From: Maylandia zebra
Lineage: Eukaryota; Chordata; Actinopteri; Cichliformes; Cichlidae
Assembly: GCF_041146795.1 (NCBI RefSeq)
Contig: NC_135187.1
Span: forward strand, 18,262,056-18,326,055
DNA: 64,000 nucleotides
Direction: 5' to 3'
The notes beneath the pieces were generated by a model. It was not told the origin of the DNA. It did not search any database and saw only the letters and a program-made list of their open reading frames with translations. Position 1 is the stretch's first letter; each line of letters opens with the position of its first letter. Positions 1 through 9,674 of this stretch are shown here, piece after piece. The position numbers and the translations under genes were made by a program.

Positions 1-220
1 GGATAACAGTTCACAGAACAAAGCGAGCCGAGCTGACGAGGCTGAGATGACAGCAGAGTGACCTGTACACATCCCGATTAAAGAACACAGAGACCAATTG
101 TACAGCTAGAAGAACAGAAGGAGGAGGGGACGTAAATCCACAGAAAGCAGCATTCTTCTTCTTTTAAATTAACAGGCTTTAGAGTCAGGATTCCAGATTT
201 ATCTGTGACAGAGAGGCGCT
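1..220 (-). other. vps28: vps28 3' UTR (partial)
   Basis: Sequence downstream of the vps28 stop codon. No AATAAA was seen on the minus strand here, so the poly(A) site probably lies outside the window. Confidence 0.5.
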
Positions 221-2816
221 TTAAGAGGAGTGGAGGAAGCGGTTGAAGGCGTTGTAGGCTGACTCCAGGTCGAAGAGCATCTGGCGAACTTGATTATCAT
301 CCAATTCATCCGAGGCCGACATGCTGCTCAGGGTGGTCAGCCTGTTGGAAAAATGTCAGTTAAGAGAACTATATGATCATAAACACATCAAAGATCAGGT
401 ACTTTATAACCACTGCTCAGCTAGTTGCATGGATAATGGTACGGTCGCACCAGATGCAAAACAAAGTTTTACCTTGCATGAATACGGACACATAGGAAAC
501 CCGTAAATATTTACCCCAATAGCCAATAGGAGGAGGGGGATTAAGTTAGATTTTCACAATTTAGCAAGAAGTCCTACGATTTCACACTTTTCTTCAACCC
601 CTCTCTTTTCCTTCATTACTGAACTGCACAGCTCCCTTTTAACTTATAGTATCCTAGTAACTACAGAGTAGCCACGCAGTACTTGTGTGTCGGAGCCATG
701 AATGATAGTTTTGGATCACACTTACTGACCTGCCACTTTAATTATATCTGTTCAACTAGTTGTTAACTATTAAAATCAAATCAGAAAATCACATGGCAGC
801 AACTTCATGAATTTAGGTCTGTACACAGTCAAAACAATTTGCTGAACTGAAGAGAACTGCAACAGCACAGAGAACAAATTTAAATGACTGTGACCATGGC
901 ACGACTGGTGGGAATTTCATTTGCAGGGAAACACATGAGCTACAGCAGCAGAAGACCACACCAGGTGTCACTCCTGTCAGCTAAGAACAGGAAATTGAGG
1001 CTAAAATTCACACATGCGGATCAAAATTGGACAATGGAAGATTGGAAAAATGGTGCTTGATTTCTGCTCCAACATTTAGATGGTAGGGTCAGAGTTTGAC
1101 ATAAACAACATGACAGTATAGATTCACCCTGCCTTGTATCAGGTATTCTGGAACTAGATAGGTGCTGTGTGGTGTGGCTGCAGGTTTCCTGACTGGTCAT
1201 GTTTTGCCTCAAGGTGTGCTGCACATAGAGATCAACGACATAAAGAGCACAAACGTTGCGGCCTAGTGTTACTAACCAGAGACTGACTTTGTCCTTGGCC
1301 TCTGAGTCTGGAGGCATGTTACTCATTCTGTTCATAGTCTCCATCAGCTCCCTAAGGTCTGGTTGGATCTGAACAAATTAAAAAACAAACAATCAATCAG
1401 TATCTTGGAATTCCAGTCATTGTTTACTAATAACATATTATTTACATTTATAAATTTACCTCATCCATGGCCCTGATCTCCAGTCTCAGCTTGTCCATCA
1501 CAGTGATGAAGAGCTAAATGTTCGACAAGGATGAGACAAAATATTTTCCTAGTTTTAAGAGTCGGCAGTGAGAAATATGTTTCAGGACAAACAGTTCTAG
1601 GAACGAGCGCACTGACTTTATTAGTTTGTCTGTTTTATGAGCTGAGCCTGCAGTTGGTAAAACTTAAGCTTGTGATATCCACTCTCATTTTTATGGAATT
1701 ACCAAATGTTGAGCCAAACTGAGTGAAACCACATTGGCCACTCAGCTAAAACTGAGCTCAATAAATCCTAAAAAATGTTCTTTCCAGCAGCCTAAATACT
1801 TCTCTCTTTAACATATTTAATATAGTCGTGGGGACATACTGAAACTATATCTGCGATGCAGCGGTTCAGGTTGCCCTTGTCATCCTTGATGGTGATTGGC
1901 CGATCCTCTTTAATCCGTTCCATTGCAAGTGGACAGTCGAGCTAGGAAAACATATGACAACAACAAGAAATTACAAAAATAAAATCTTGAAAAATATGAC
2001 AGACACTCTGCACTGCAGACGAGCACTCACTCTGTACTTCCTGCAGAAGTCATCGATGGAGCCCACGTCAGAGCCCTGCACCTGTTTGAAAGCAGCCTTA
2101 TACTGAACCAAGAGTCTGGAACAGGAGGCGGTGTACCTGAAACCAACAAAAACTCCGCATTAATTAAAAAACACACAGCTAAAGTTACAGGTGCCATATT
2201 TTAAATATGATCTCAACTGTTACTCACTCGTTAGGCGTTACGCAGTCTTTAATGTAAGCCTTCTCCAGGGCCTGTAGTGTTTTGACGACAGCAAACAACT
2301 CCGCCATATTGTCATACCTACAGAAACAGGATCGTTATAACATGTGTAACACAGTAAATCTGCATTTTATAAAGTGATAATGGTCACTGGTGACATATCA
2401 AGCACTTACTTTTCTCGTTCTCTTGCATTTTTGTATAATTTCACCTCCTGAAACGACAGCATTCATGATTGTTATCCTTAACAGCAAGGATATCACATAT
2501 TCTTGATAACATTCCCAGCTTTAGTTTAGATTTACGGATGATTTACACATGGGCAATAAATGTTATTTTAAAAAAAAGAACAAATAAAGTCCTCTTTTTT
2601 TTTGTATACTAATCAGAATTATGTTGTTGGATTTACCTCATATAGCTCAGGTTTATTTGCCGGAGCTGTGGAAAGGAAAACAGTGTCATGAAGTATTACT
2701 GCTGTTTTCTGTTGAAAAGATGACTCTTATATTAATTCAACAATTCATTTTTATACACTGATTTAGCTGAATGTCTTACCTCCTCCTCCTCCAGTGACTG
2801 ATATCCCATGGAACAT
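221..2816 (-). CDS. vps28: VPS28, ESCRT-I subunit
   Basis: VPS28 is a core subunit of ESCRT-I, which sorts ubiquitinated membrane cargo into multivesicular endosomes. It binds TSG101 through its N-terminal half and ESCRT-II through its C-terminal four-helix domain. Nine coding exons read on the minus strand: 2780-2816, 2637-2665, 2410-2447, 2228-2317, 2031-2136, 1840-1941, 1460-1513, 1277-1368 and 221-341. All introns are GT-AG. They sum to 669 nt, or 222 residues plus TAA, against about 221 in mammals. Start [11 protein letters not shown]. Diagnostic stretches are [77 protein letters not shown] and the end [21 protein letters not shown] 5' UTR segment precedes the ATG to 2840, and a first non-coding exon is predicted at 4701 upward. 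The 3' UTR begins at 220 and may leave the window. Identification is firm; the UTR limits are inferred. Confidence 0.97.
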
Positions 2817-3166
2817 GATGCTGATGTCTCAAAATGTGATCTGAAAAATATTTATTTCACATAGTTTTCCATAATTGCGACCAAATATATTCAGGCAGCT
2901 TTAACATTTCATAAATGTCTCCATTTATGAACAAAAGCTTCAGACAATTTATGCTGCGGTCATATTTTCAGTTTTGTTTTTCCTAATTTTAACATTTTTA
3001 ATTGCCATTTTTAATTTCATTGGTATGTATGGAAACATGTTCCCAAAGAAAAAACAAATGGGCAGAACTAAATGAAAATTTCAGGTTATTATCTTAAAAT
3101 TGTGAGATAATAGTCTGCAATTCTCACTTAGGTATGGCATTTTTGTTTAATGCGAACATGCTTTCA

Positions 3167-3169
<3 letters not shown>

Positions 3170-3213
<44 letters not shown>
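3170..3213. repeat. (TA)n microsatellite
   Basis: Uninterrupted alternating T and A over about 44 bp, inside the vps28 first intron. Confidence 0.97.
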
Positions 3214-3219
<6 letters not shown>

Positions 3220-3431
3220 TGCACTTTGTGATAATAAAAGAAGTGTAACAACAGGAACAATCCGAAGATTTATAGAAGGACTAAAACCTCCCCCTTCTGG
3301 AGTTTAAATATTTAATGTGAGCCACAGATGGTGTAAGATGTTTTTTAATGATTACTGTTTCTTTTTCTTTTTAATAATTACACCAGTAACATAAGATAAA
3401 CTAATACTTTTAAGTAAAAATATCAACCTTC

Positions 3432-3600
3432 ATGTAAGCTTTTATTCGATAGAGAGCGTGTAGAGAGACAAGAAAGCAGGGAGAGAGAGGGGAAGACAGC
3501 AAAGGGCCGCGGGTCAGACTCAAACCCGGGCCTACTGCTCTCTGGCCATATGGGGTTATGGTGGCCTGGTCATCCCACTGAGCTATAAACCCATTAAACC
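3432..3600 (-). mobile_element. tRNA-derived SINE
   Basis: Read on the minus strand, the element starts with a tRNA-like head: an A-box-like TAGCTCAGTGGGA (plus 3573-3585) followed about 60 bp later by a B-box-like GGTTTGAGTCT (plus 3516-3526). A pyrimidine-rich body (cccctctctctccctgc) and an AATAAAAG tail follow. That order, RNA polymerase III promoter boxes and then a non-tRNA tail, defines a tRNA-derived SINE. Similar sequences are widespread in teleosts. The exact family name and 5' boundary are not settled. Confidence 0.75.
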
Positions 3601-3689
3601 CATACATTGGGTTTCAAATGCAATGCCACCACATGCCTAAACATCTTTGTAAGGAAAACTCATCCATGCACCCCTTTTTCTGGAGCCTC

Positions 3690-3910
3690 TCCTACCTAGG
3701 GCGTGAGATGTGCTACACCTTGGACAGGTCACCAGACTTTTGCAGGACAAAGAGACAGACAACCATTCAGACCTACAGCTAATTATACGTGCCAGTTAAC
3801 TCTGACAGGAAGCTAGCGCATTCAGAGAGAACTGACACAAGTACACAGAAAGACCTCAGCCAGTTGATTTGAACCAAGGACTGTGAGGCAACAGTGGTAA
3901 CCACCAAAGT
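3690..3910. repeat. decayed dispersed repeat
   Basis: Degenerate copy of a common teleost repeat with phrases such as 'gaggcaacagtggtaaccacc' and 'acagacaaccattcagacctac'. It is probably the 3' part of a LINE. Family assignment is from memory and not firm. Confidence 0.45.
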
Positions 3911-4699
3911 CAAGTTTTAATAATGAAGACTGGCACTGGAACAACAGTCGCACGATGATGACTAACTTAAAGAAATCCAAATAAAAAGCATTTTACAAAG
4001 CTGTTGAGCCAATGCTTGCTTAATTAAATTAAAACCCGTTCATAGTCAGAACATTTGATGTTTCGACTATTAAGTCATTCACACTAATTTTGTACTAACT
4101 TCCAGTGACCCTCAGTTTAAGGGGGCATATAAGGTCACACTGTAGGGGTCAAATGTAAATGTTTTTAAATTATATTTGTTCTCTGTCTCTTTGTACTCGG
4201 TCTGCTTTCTGCCGAGCACTCTTAAACTCTTAAATGTAGTTTCTTTAATGTCCACTTTCAAGTGTGACCTATTGACAAACACTATGGAAATGTTGCTCCA
4301 CACAAACAGTGTTTCGCTGTTCAGAAAAAAAAAACATGAAAAAAAACAACCCGTCGGATTATAATTACAGACTTGCTTAACTTAGCTTCACAACCCGGCA
4401 CAGAGAGTTTATAAACATTTTTACGTTACACAGAGTCACTCAGCAGAATAAAACTTACGAATCACTAAATATATCTACTGATGAAATTTCTTGTTTAGCC
4501 GAACTAACTAGTTAGCTGCGGAAGCTAGCTTGTCAGCACTTCCTATGATTTCTAATCACTGTGACGCGCAGGCAGCTGATTTTAAACACCAAGATTTATA
4601 TAACTGATCATTATTATGAGAGCAGCCATTAAATCGGTGCTATGCTCACTCTATTTCAATAACAGAGTTCAATAAACCAAATTAAAAACAATTCACTCA

Positions 4700-5310
4700 C
4701 CCTGTCGGAAAAACCGCGATGACGTCAACGTAAACACACCCACATCTACGCACGGACCGGCAGACGTCAAAATATTAGGTGTCCAACGCGCCCAACTAGA
4801 AATGAAGAATATTGTTACGGTAAATTTTATTAATTAGACATAAATACATTTTTATGATGAAAGAGTATTATGAACATCTTTATATATCCTACCTTTAAAT
4901 TATCTTTCAAATTAAATCGCGCATTTTAGGTACAACCACATTAAGGCATTTTCACACAGTCAATCATCAGGGGCAGACAGTCCTGAAGGCGGCAGATTGA
5001 ACCGAGTACTAGAGAGTTATACAGACGATTATAAAAAATTGCAAAGGAAACCTCAAAATATTACTCTGGATCTTCATTGTATCATAAGGTATTTCCCAAA
5101 AATCAGTTTTAAGAGCTATGTTAACCAACTGTAGCTAACTCACAGGTCTGTGGTAGCGTTATTGAATTAGTTAAAGATAAGTAAAGGCTTCTTGCAAACA
5201 TGTTCATCAACGAGAGACATGAAAATAGTTTTTAAAGTATAATGATTCTTTATTTAAAACAAACGGCATGTCTAACCTGTTTATAAAATCCTGTTTTTAT
5301 TTCATACAGA
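4700..5310. promoter_or_regulatory. divergent vps28/aunip promoter region
   Basis: vps28 is transcribed leftward from about 4.70-4.76 kb. The first aunip intron ends in a cag acceptor at 5307-5309, so an aunip 5' UTR exon must lie between about 4.8 and 5.1 kb. The two genes therefore share less than about 0.6 kb of upstream DNA. A palindromic CRE (TGACGTCA) sits at 4720-4727, and a second ACGTCA-type half site lies near 4764-4769. No TATA box stands out. Start sites are inferred, not seen. Confidence 0.6.
4720..4727. promoter_or_regulatory. palindromic CRE (TGACGTCA)
   Basis: Exact consensus CREB/ATF site inside the predicted non-coding first exon of vps28, close to the presumed start sites of both divergent genes. 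Confidence 0.6.
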
Positions 5311-5335
5311 TCATATCTTCCCTGGGCTGTCCACC

Positions 5336-7078
5336 ATGAAGAGCACTGCAGCAGCACCACAGACCTTTGATCAAGAGGATTGTGATGTTTGGCTGGACAC
5401 TGTGGAGCTGAAAGGAAAAGCTAAACAGGTAATTGTGTAAACATGGTCTGAACACTGACCGAATGGCTTCTCCAGCATGCCTGAGTAGAGCAGTTATTTA
5501 ATACACTAAAATGCTGATCTGCAGTCTCTGTCTATTACTGTTTACACACTGTGTTCTCTTTTATATCTTTCAGAAGCGCCGTAGCCGTCCCATTTCTAAA
5601 CTGCTGAACCCGTTTTGTGAAGGTGCTGGGTACAGTTTGGCTGTGGCACTCAACTTCACTCAGACCAAAACAGAAATGCCAAAAACCAAACAGAGCTCCA
5701 TATCTGCCTTTTTCACAGCTCATCGGAGAGGTAAGCATCTAAAAGTCTGCCGAAAGTTATAGTCTAATCTTATAGTCTGATGGTCTAGATCAGCCTGTCT
5801 GACACCAATAACAATGCCATGTCCACACTCACTTAAACCGCCTTTCATCTCACTTCTGATGCTCAGTCTTAACTTCAGCAGGTCGTTTTAATCATGTCTG
5901 CATTGCTGTCACATCACTGGTTGATTAAATATTTGTGTTTACAACAAATTGAACCTAATGAAGTGACCAATAAGCATACAAGTTAATACAGTAAATTATT
6001 TGATTTTGTGTTAACATAATTTTTTTCTTACTTTCTTCTAAAAGTCCTCAATAAGATGTCCACTTCTGAGCCACCAAACATGGATTCAGTGCAGCCTCTT
6101 TCATCATCTGACTCAGCTACACCGACAGCCACAGCATCAGGGAAAAAACGAGGGCGCAATGTTGGTTTTGAAAACTCCAACTTTGAGCCTGTTTTGGTTG
6201 ACGAGTGTACAAGTGAAAATGTGACTGAGAAGGAAACAGAATTATGGCAGACACGTTCAGAAAACCATTCAACTTTACAAAACATATACTGTGAATCTGA
6301 AGAAGAGAAGCCTGAAGAGTGTGAACCACCACAGAGTAAGAGGAGGGTCTCTGATGCCACCTTTACACAAGATGACTGTCAACCTCTACCACAGACGTGG
6401 AGTCAGGACCCGCTGTTCACTTTCAGTCAGTACACTGAAAATAACTTTCATCAGACTAGCCTCAAATGTACAACAGTGAAGAACTTCAGCAGCTCTGAGC
6501 CAAGTTTAGTAAACAGTCTGCAGAATGAGGAGGAGGTCTTTAGAAAACTGATAGATGCAGAAGGACAAACCTCAACTCAAAAATCTTTTAAACGTCTTCA
6601 TTCTTCTCGTATGATTGATGAGAAGGAAAACAGCACGCCACCGTCTTATAATTCCCCAAGCAAAGACTCATCTTCCTCTCATTTCAGACCTGTTTCAAAT
6701 CATAAGTGGACACAACCAAAAACCGCTTCTCCTCGGAAACAAACAGGTCAGCTGTGGGAAAAGGCTGCAAAAGAAGAGAGCTCTGCCTTCCAGATCAAGA
6801 GGACAAAACCGATAAGCTCTCCTCTCAAAAGGCGAATGCCGCAGCAGCGAAGCAGAGAACTCGATGAGGACAGTTTGGCCACTTTGTTCACTCAGGACTC
6901 TGAAGGGTTCAGGGTGATCGCACACAGAGGTCTGCACACCAGGAGTCCTCTCAAAGATCAGAGTAACGTCAGCATGGGAGTGGTGAGTGCTTACAAATCT
7001 CTGCCGGAGGAGGAGGAAGAGGATGAAGAGATGCTGTTTACTCAAGACTCTCAGGGAAATGTAGTGATTAAACACTGA
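5336..7078 (+). CDS. aunip: AUNIP, Aurora kinase A and ninein-interacting protein
   Basis: In mammals AUNIP links Aurora A and ninein at spindle poles and promotes CtIP-dependent DNA-end resection. Three coding exons: 5336-5428, 5574-5730 and 6045-7078, with GT-AG introns. They sum to 1284 nt, or 427 residues plus TGA, longer than the roughly 357-residue human protein. The ATG sits in a good context (ccaccATGa). Matches to the family are the N-terminal CDVWLDTVELKGKAKQ, the SSISAFFTAHRR segment at the end of exon 2, and two C-terminal copies of an LFTQDS-G--VI-H motif at about residues 276-290 and 414-427, the second ending the protein. The middle is Ser/Gln/Glu-rich, poorly conserved and probably disordered. 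An acidic run (EEEEEDEE) precedes the last motif. The family call rests mainly on the two ends. Confidence 0.9.
5785..5967. mobile_element. Tc1/mariner fragment in aunip intron 2
   Basis: The stretch 'gatcagcctgtctgacacca ... cagcaggtcgttttaatcatg ... cctaatgaagtg' matches the terminal part of a common teleost Tc1-type element. Its other end family is also present at 22.2-22.7 kb. Only about 180 bp of one end is kept, without coding sequence. Confidence 0.65.
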
Positions 7079-7169
7079 AAAACAGCCTTTTAAAGGCACT
7101 ACAGATTTCAGATGCTGTTCCAAATCTTTTCCAAAAATGTGGATTTTGGAGGATAAAATATTGAAAAAT

Positions 7170-7560
7170 CCTTTTTTAAGGACTTCCAGGTTGGGGAAGT
7201 GCTGTAAACCTGCATTCTTTTTAATGGCCAGTAGGGGGCAGCTCATGGACTGAAAAAAGAAGTCTGATTATTACAAGTCTACAGGAAAGTTAGCTTTCAG
7301 CGCCTTTGAGTTATTAGCCCAGCTAATTCTTCTCTGGAGAGTTTCAAGATCTCATTTCATAACCTAATGTTTGTAAATTGTGATTTATCTGACTGCTGAC
7401 ATACAAGTGTGTAGTGTCTGTGGATTTGCACCCCTTCGCTGTCACTTCTTGTTTCAAAACACTAAAATGGTGAAGTCAAGATGTTCAGTGTGAGAATTAA
7501 AGCCGGGACTTCACCAGCCAGTGAGTAACATCATGGTTTTATGTAGTCTATGAACCTAGC
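7170..7560. repeat. dispersed repeat in aunip 3' UTR
   Basis: The segment shares 'ctgcattctnnntaanggnc' with the segment near 30.33 kb and has the look of a family common in teleost intergenic DNA. Boundaries are approximate. Confidence 0.4.
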
Positions 7561-7923
7561 AGTACACGGCCAGCTTGTATGCTGCAGGTCTTGTTGTGTC
7601 AGGCCTGTCTCAGATTGAAGGCTTTCTTCTACACGAGTCCCTTTGTTTTAAAAGTTAGCCAGGTTCTTGCTTGTTCTTGGTTTGGACTTCTTGCCCTCCT
7701 GCTCAAAACAGGGAGAGCTGCTTCTGTGATATTACAAGCCATTATGACCAAATATCATCAGTTCTTACCGTACAGGGATGAGGCGGAAGAACATTTGTTT
7801 TGGTTTATTTTTCTACTCTGTGATTGTCTTCTTTCCATGTCATGGCTGATCTCCTGAGATTTTATTCTTTGTTTCTCCCTTTCATGGTTCTTTTTGTTGT
7901 GCTTTTTTTTTCTCCTCGCACAA

Positions 7924-7929
7924 AATAAA
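7924..7929 (+). terminator. aunip: aunip poly(A) signal
   Basis: AATAAA about 850 bp after the stop codon. It is the first canonical signal on the plus strand beyond the CDS that I see. Confidence 0.55.
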
Positions 7930-7959
7930 ACTAACAAACCAGAACTGGGAGGTTTTGAC

Positions 7960-7965
7960 TTTATT
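7960..7965 (-). terminator. cap2: possible cap2 distal poly(A) signal
   Basis: TTTATT on the plus strand (AATAAA on the minus strand), 31 bp beyond the aunip signal. A nearer candidate on the same strand is at 8291-8296. Which one cap2 uses is unknown. Confidence 0.35.
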
Positions 7966-8290
7966 TGGAAAAAAAAAAGACACAGAATTACATAAAATTG
8001 TTTTCTCGTATATTATATTTTTAGTATCAGCATTTCATCTGTGCTATGCTGGTGCTGTGTGCTACAAAATAAGAGTGGTATACAAAGTACAATAAACATA
8101 GGAAGTGCTCGGAGGTAACCGTTACCACTATAGCTGATACGTTGTACAGTAAAAGAAATTAGCTAATTAATCATTTCAATCACAACAGCAGCTGTTAATG
8201 CAGAATAAGGACAATACTGCATGTACTTCACAGTGACTTTACTACATGACTGCTGGGCACGATGCTCTTTACAGAGGTGGCTGGAAGCAC

Positions 8291-8296
8291 TTTATT
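8291..8296 (-). terminator. cap2: possible cap2 proximal poly(A) signal
   Basis: Minus-strand AATAAA about 1.38 kb after the cap2 stop, on the far side of the Tc1 element. If used, the whole Tc1 element is transcribed as 3' UTR. Confidence 0.35.
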
Positions 8297-8719
8297 AGAT
8301 GGAAAATGTACCACAGACACTTATTTGCTTTTCTCTATTTGAAGGTAATGTTGGTTTTTTAAGTTTTCTGCAGTAGGTGTAAGTGGAGTACTGTCTTATT
8401 AGTGGTCATCCCGGAACATTTAAAATCTATATTTTAAGGAAACGGATCTAATGATGAGAATACCTTTAAAATATTATTTTTCAGCAGTTACACTTTCTCA
8501 CATAAATGCCTGTGTTGTTTTGGCACAGAAATGTAAGTGTGCTCTGGTTTGTGACACCTAAACCTGAGCTATTCTTCACCACTAGTGGGAGATTGTGTTA
8601 TACTGACAGATTCATTACAGACAACAGCTGCAGAAATGCTGGAGAAACCTCTTATGAAGTCACAAATACAGCAAGTGGACTAAAAGTTAATCTACGTGCC
8701 TATTAGAAAACCTTTCCTA

Positions 8720-9614
8720 CAGCGCTATGAAAACGTATTTGCCCCCTTCTTGATTTCTTTTTCATATTTCTCACATTTATGTGTTTAAGATCAGCAAATG
8801 AACTTTAACTGAGTAAATAAAAATGCAGTTTTTAAATGATGATGACCATGATTTTTTTTGTTTTTATCAAAGGAAAAAAAAATGCCTAAAACTACCTGTA
8901 TGTACCCTTAAACCTAATAACTGGTTGTGCCACGCTTGATAGCAAGAACTGCGATAACTGGCAATGATTGTTTCATATCATTGTGGAGGGATTTTGGCCA
9001 ACTCATCTTTGCAGAATTCTTTTAATTCAGCCACATTGAAGACTCTCCAATGTGTTAAAGGTCATGCCACAGCATCTCAGTCTGATTTAAGTTCAGACTT
9101 TGACTGGACTACTCCAAAACCTTCTATTTGTTTTTGGTTTTTGAGCCATTCAGAGGTGGACTTCCTGGTGTATTTTGGATCATTGTCCTACTGACTAAGC
9201 CAAATGTCCTTGAGTTTCCTGAGCACCATTGATGGCCGAAGATTCTCCGTCAGCATTTTCTGGTAGAGAGCAGAGTCGCCCAGAAGTCATTCAGGTCCCG
9301 AAGCTGCAAAGCAACCACTGCCACCACGTTTTACTTTTGGTATGATCTTCTTTTTATGAAATGCTGTGTTAGTTTAAGTGGCTCAATCTTTCTAGAAAGT
9401 TCAGCTTTTGTCCTGTCAGTCCACAGAATATTTGCTCAAAAGTCTCAGGGGCCACCAGGATGTTTTTTGGCATGAGATGAGCCTTTGTGTTCTGTTTGGT
9501 CAGCAGAGAACAATATATCTAATTTTAAAACTTGATTAAAGTTTCATTATCTAAAAACATGTGACAACTATACAAAAAAAGTTATGAAGGGGGAAAGTAC
9601 TTTTCACAGCACTG
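8720..9614 (-). mobile_element. decayed Tc1-type transposon with both terminal repeats
   Basis: The left end begins CAGCGCTATGAAAACGTATT and the right end is the imperfect inverse, ending in TTTTCACAGCACTG. Each end is flanked by TA, the Tc1/mariner target duplication. Minus-strand sequence matches Tc1 transposase-gene segments: the 'ctgtggactgacaggacaaa' region and the region that includes 'caaaatacaccaggaagtcc'. All frames are broken, so no active enzyme is possible. It lies between the cap2 stop and its probable poly(A) site. Confidence 0.8.
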
Positions 9615-9674
9615 TATGTCTGAGGGATAACATCAGGAGGACGGAAATATATTTGTGTTCTATGGACGACAAAG

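Larger units (their letters stand above)
2841..4700 (-). other. vps28: vps28 first intron (within the 5' UTR) with repeats
   Basis: Non-coding. It lies between a predicted donor (GTGAGT on the minus strand, ending at 4700) and an acceptor just above 2840. It holds an AT microsatellite, a tRNA-derived SINE and a decayed dispersed repeat, each listed separately. The open frames of about 60 codons near 4.1-4.3 kb show no family resemblance. Confidence 0.6.
7079..7945 (+). other. aunip: aunip 3' UTR
   Basis: Runs from the TGA to an AATAAA at 7924-7929. The middle part (about 7170-7560) resembles a dispersed teleost repeat with the phrase 'tgcattctttttaatggcca', also recognisable near 30.33 kb. 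The 92-codon frame at 7579-7857 inside it has no protein features I recognise. Confidence 0.55.

Noticed and set aside
3516..3585. Possible tRNA gene (A and B boxes)
   Set aside because: The body does not fold as a full tRNA and continues into a SINE tail.
7579..7857. 92-codon plus-strand frame with hydrophobic residues after aunip
   Set aside because: Lies in the aunip 3' UTR before the poly(A) signal and has no recognisable motif.
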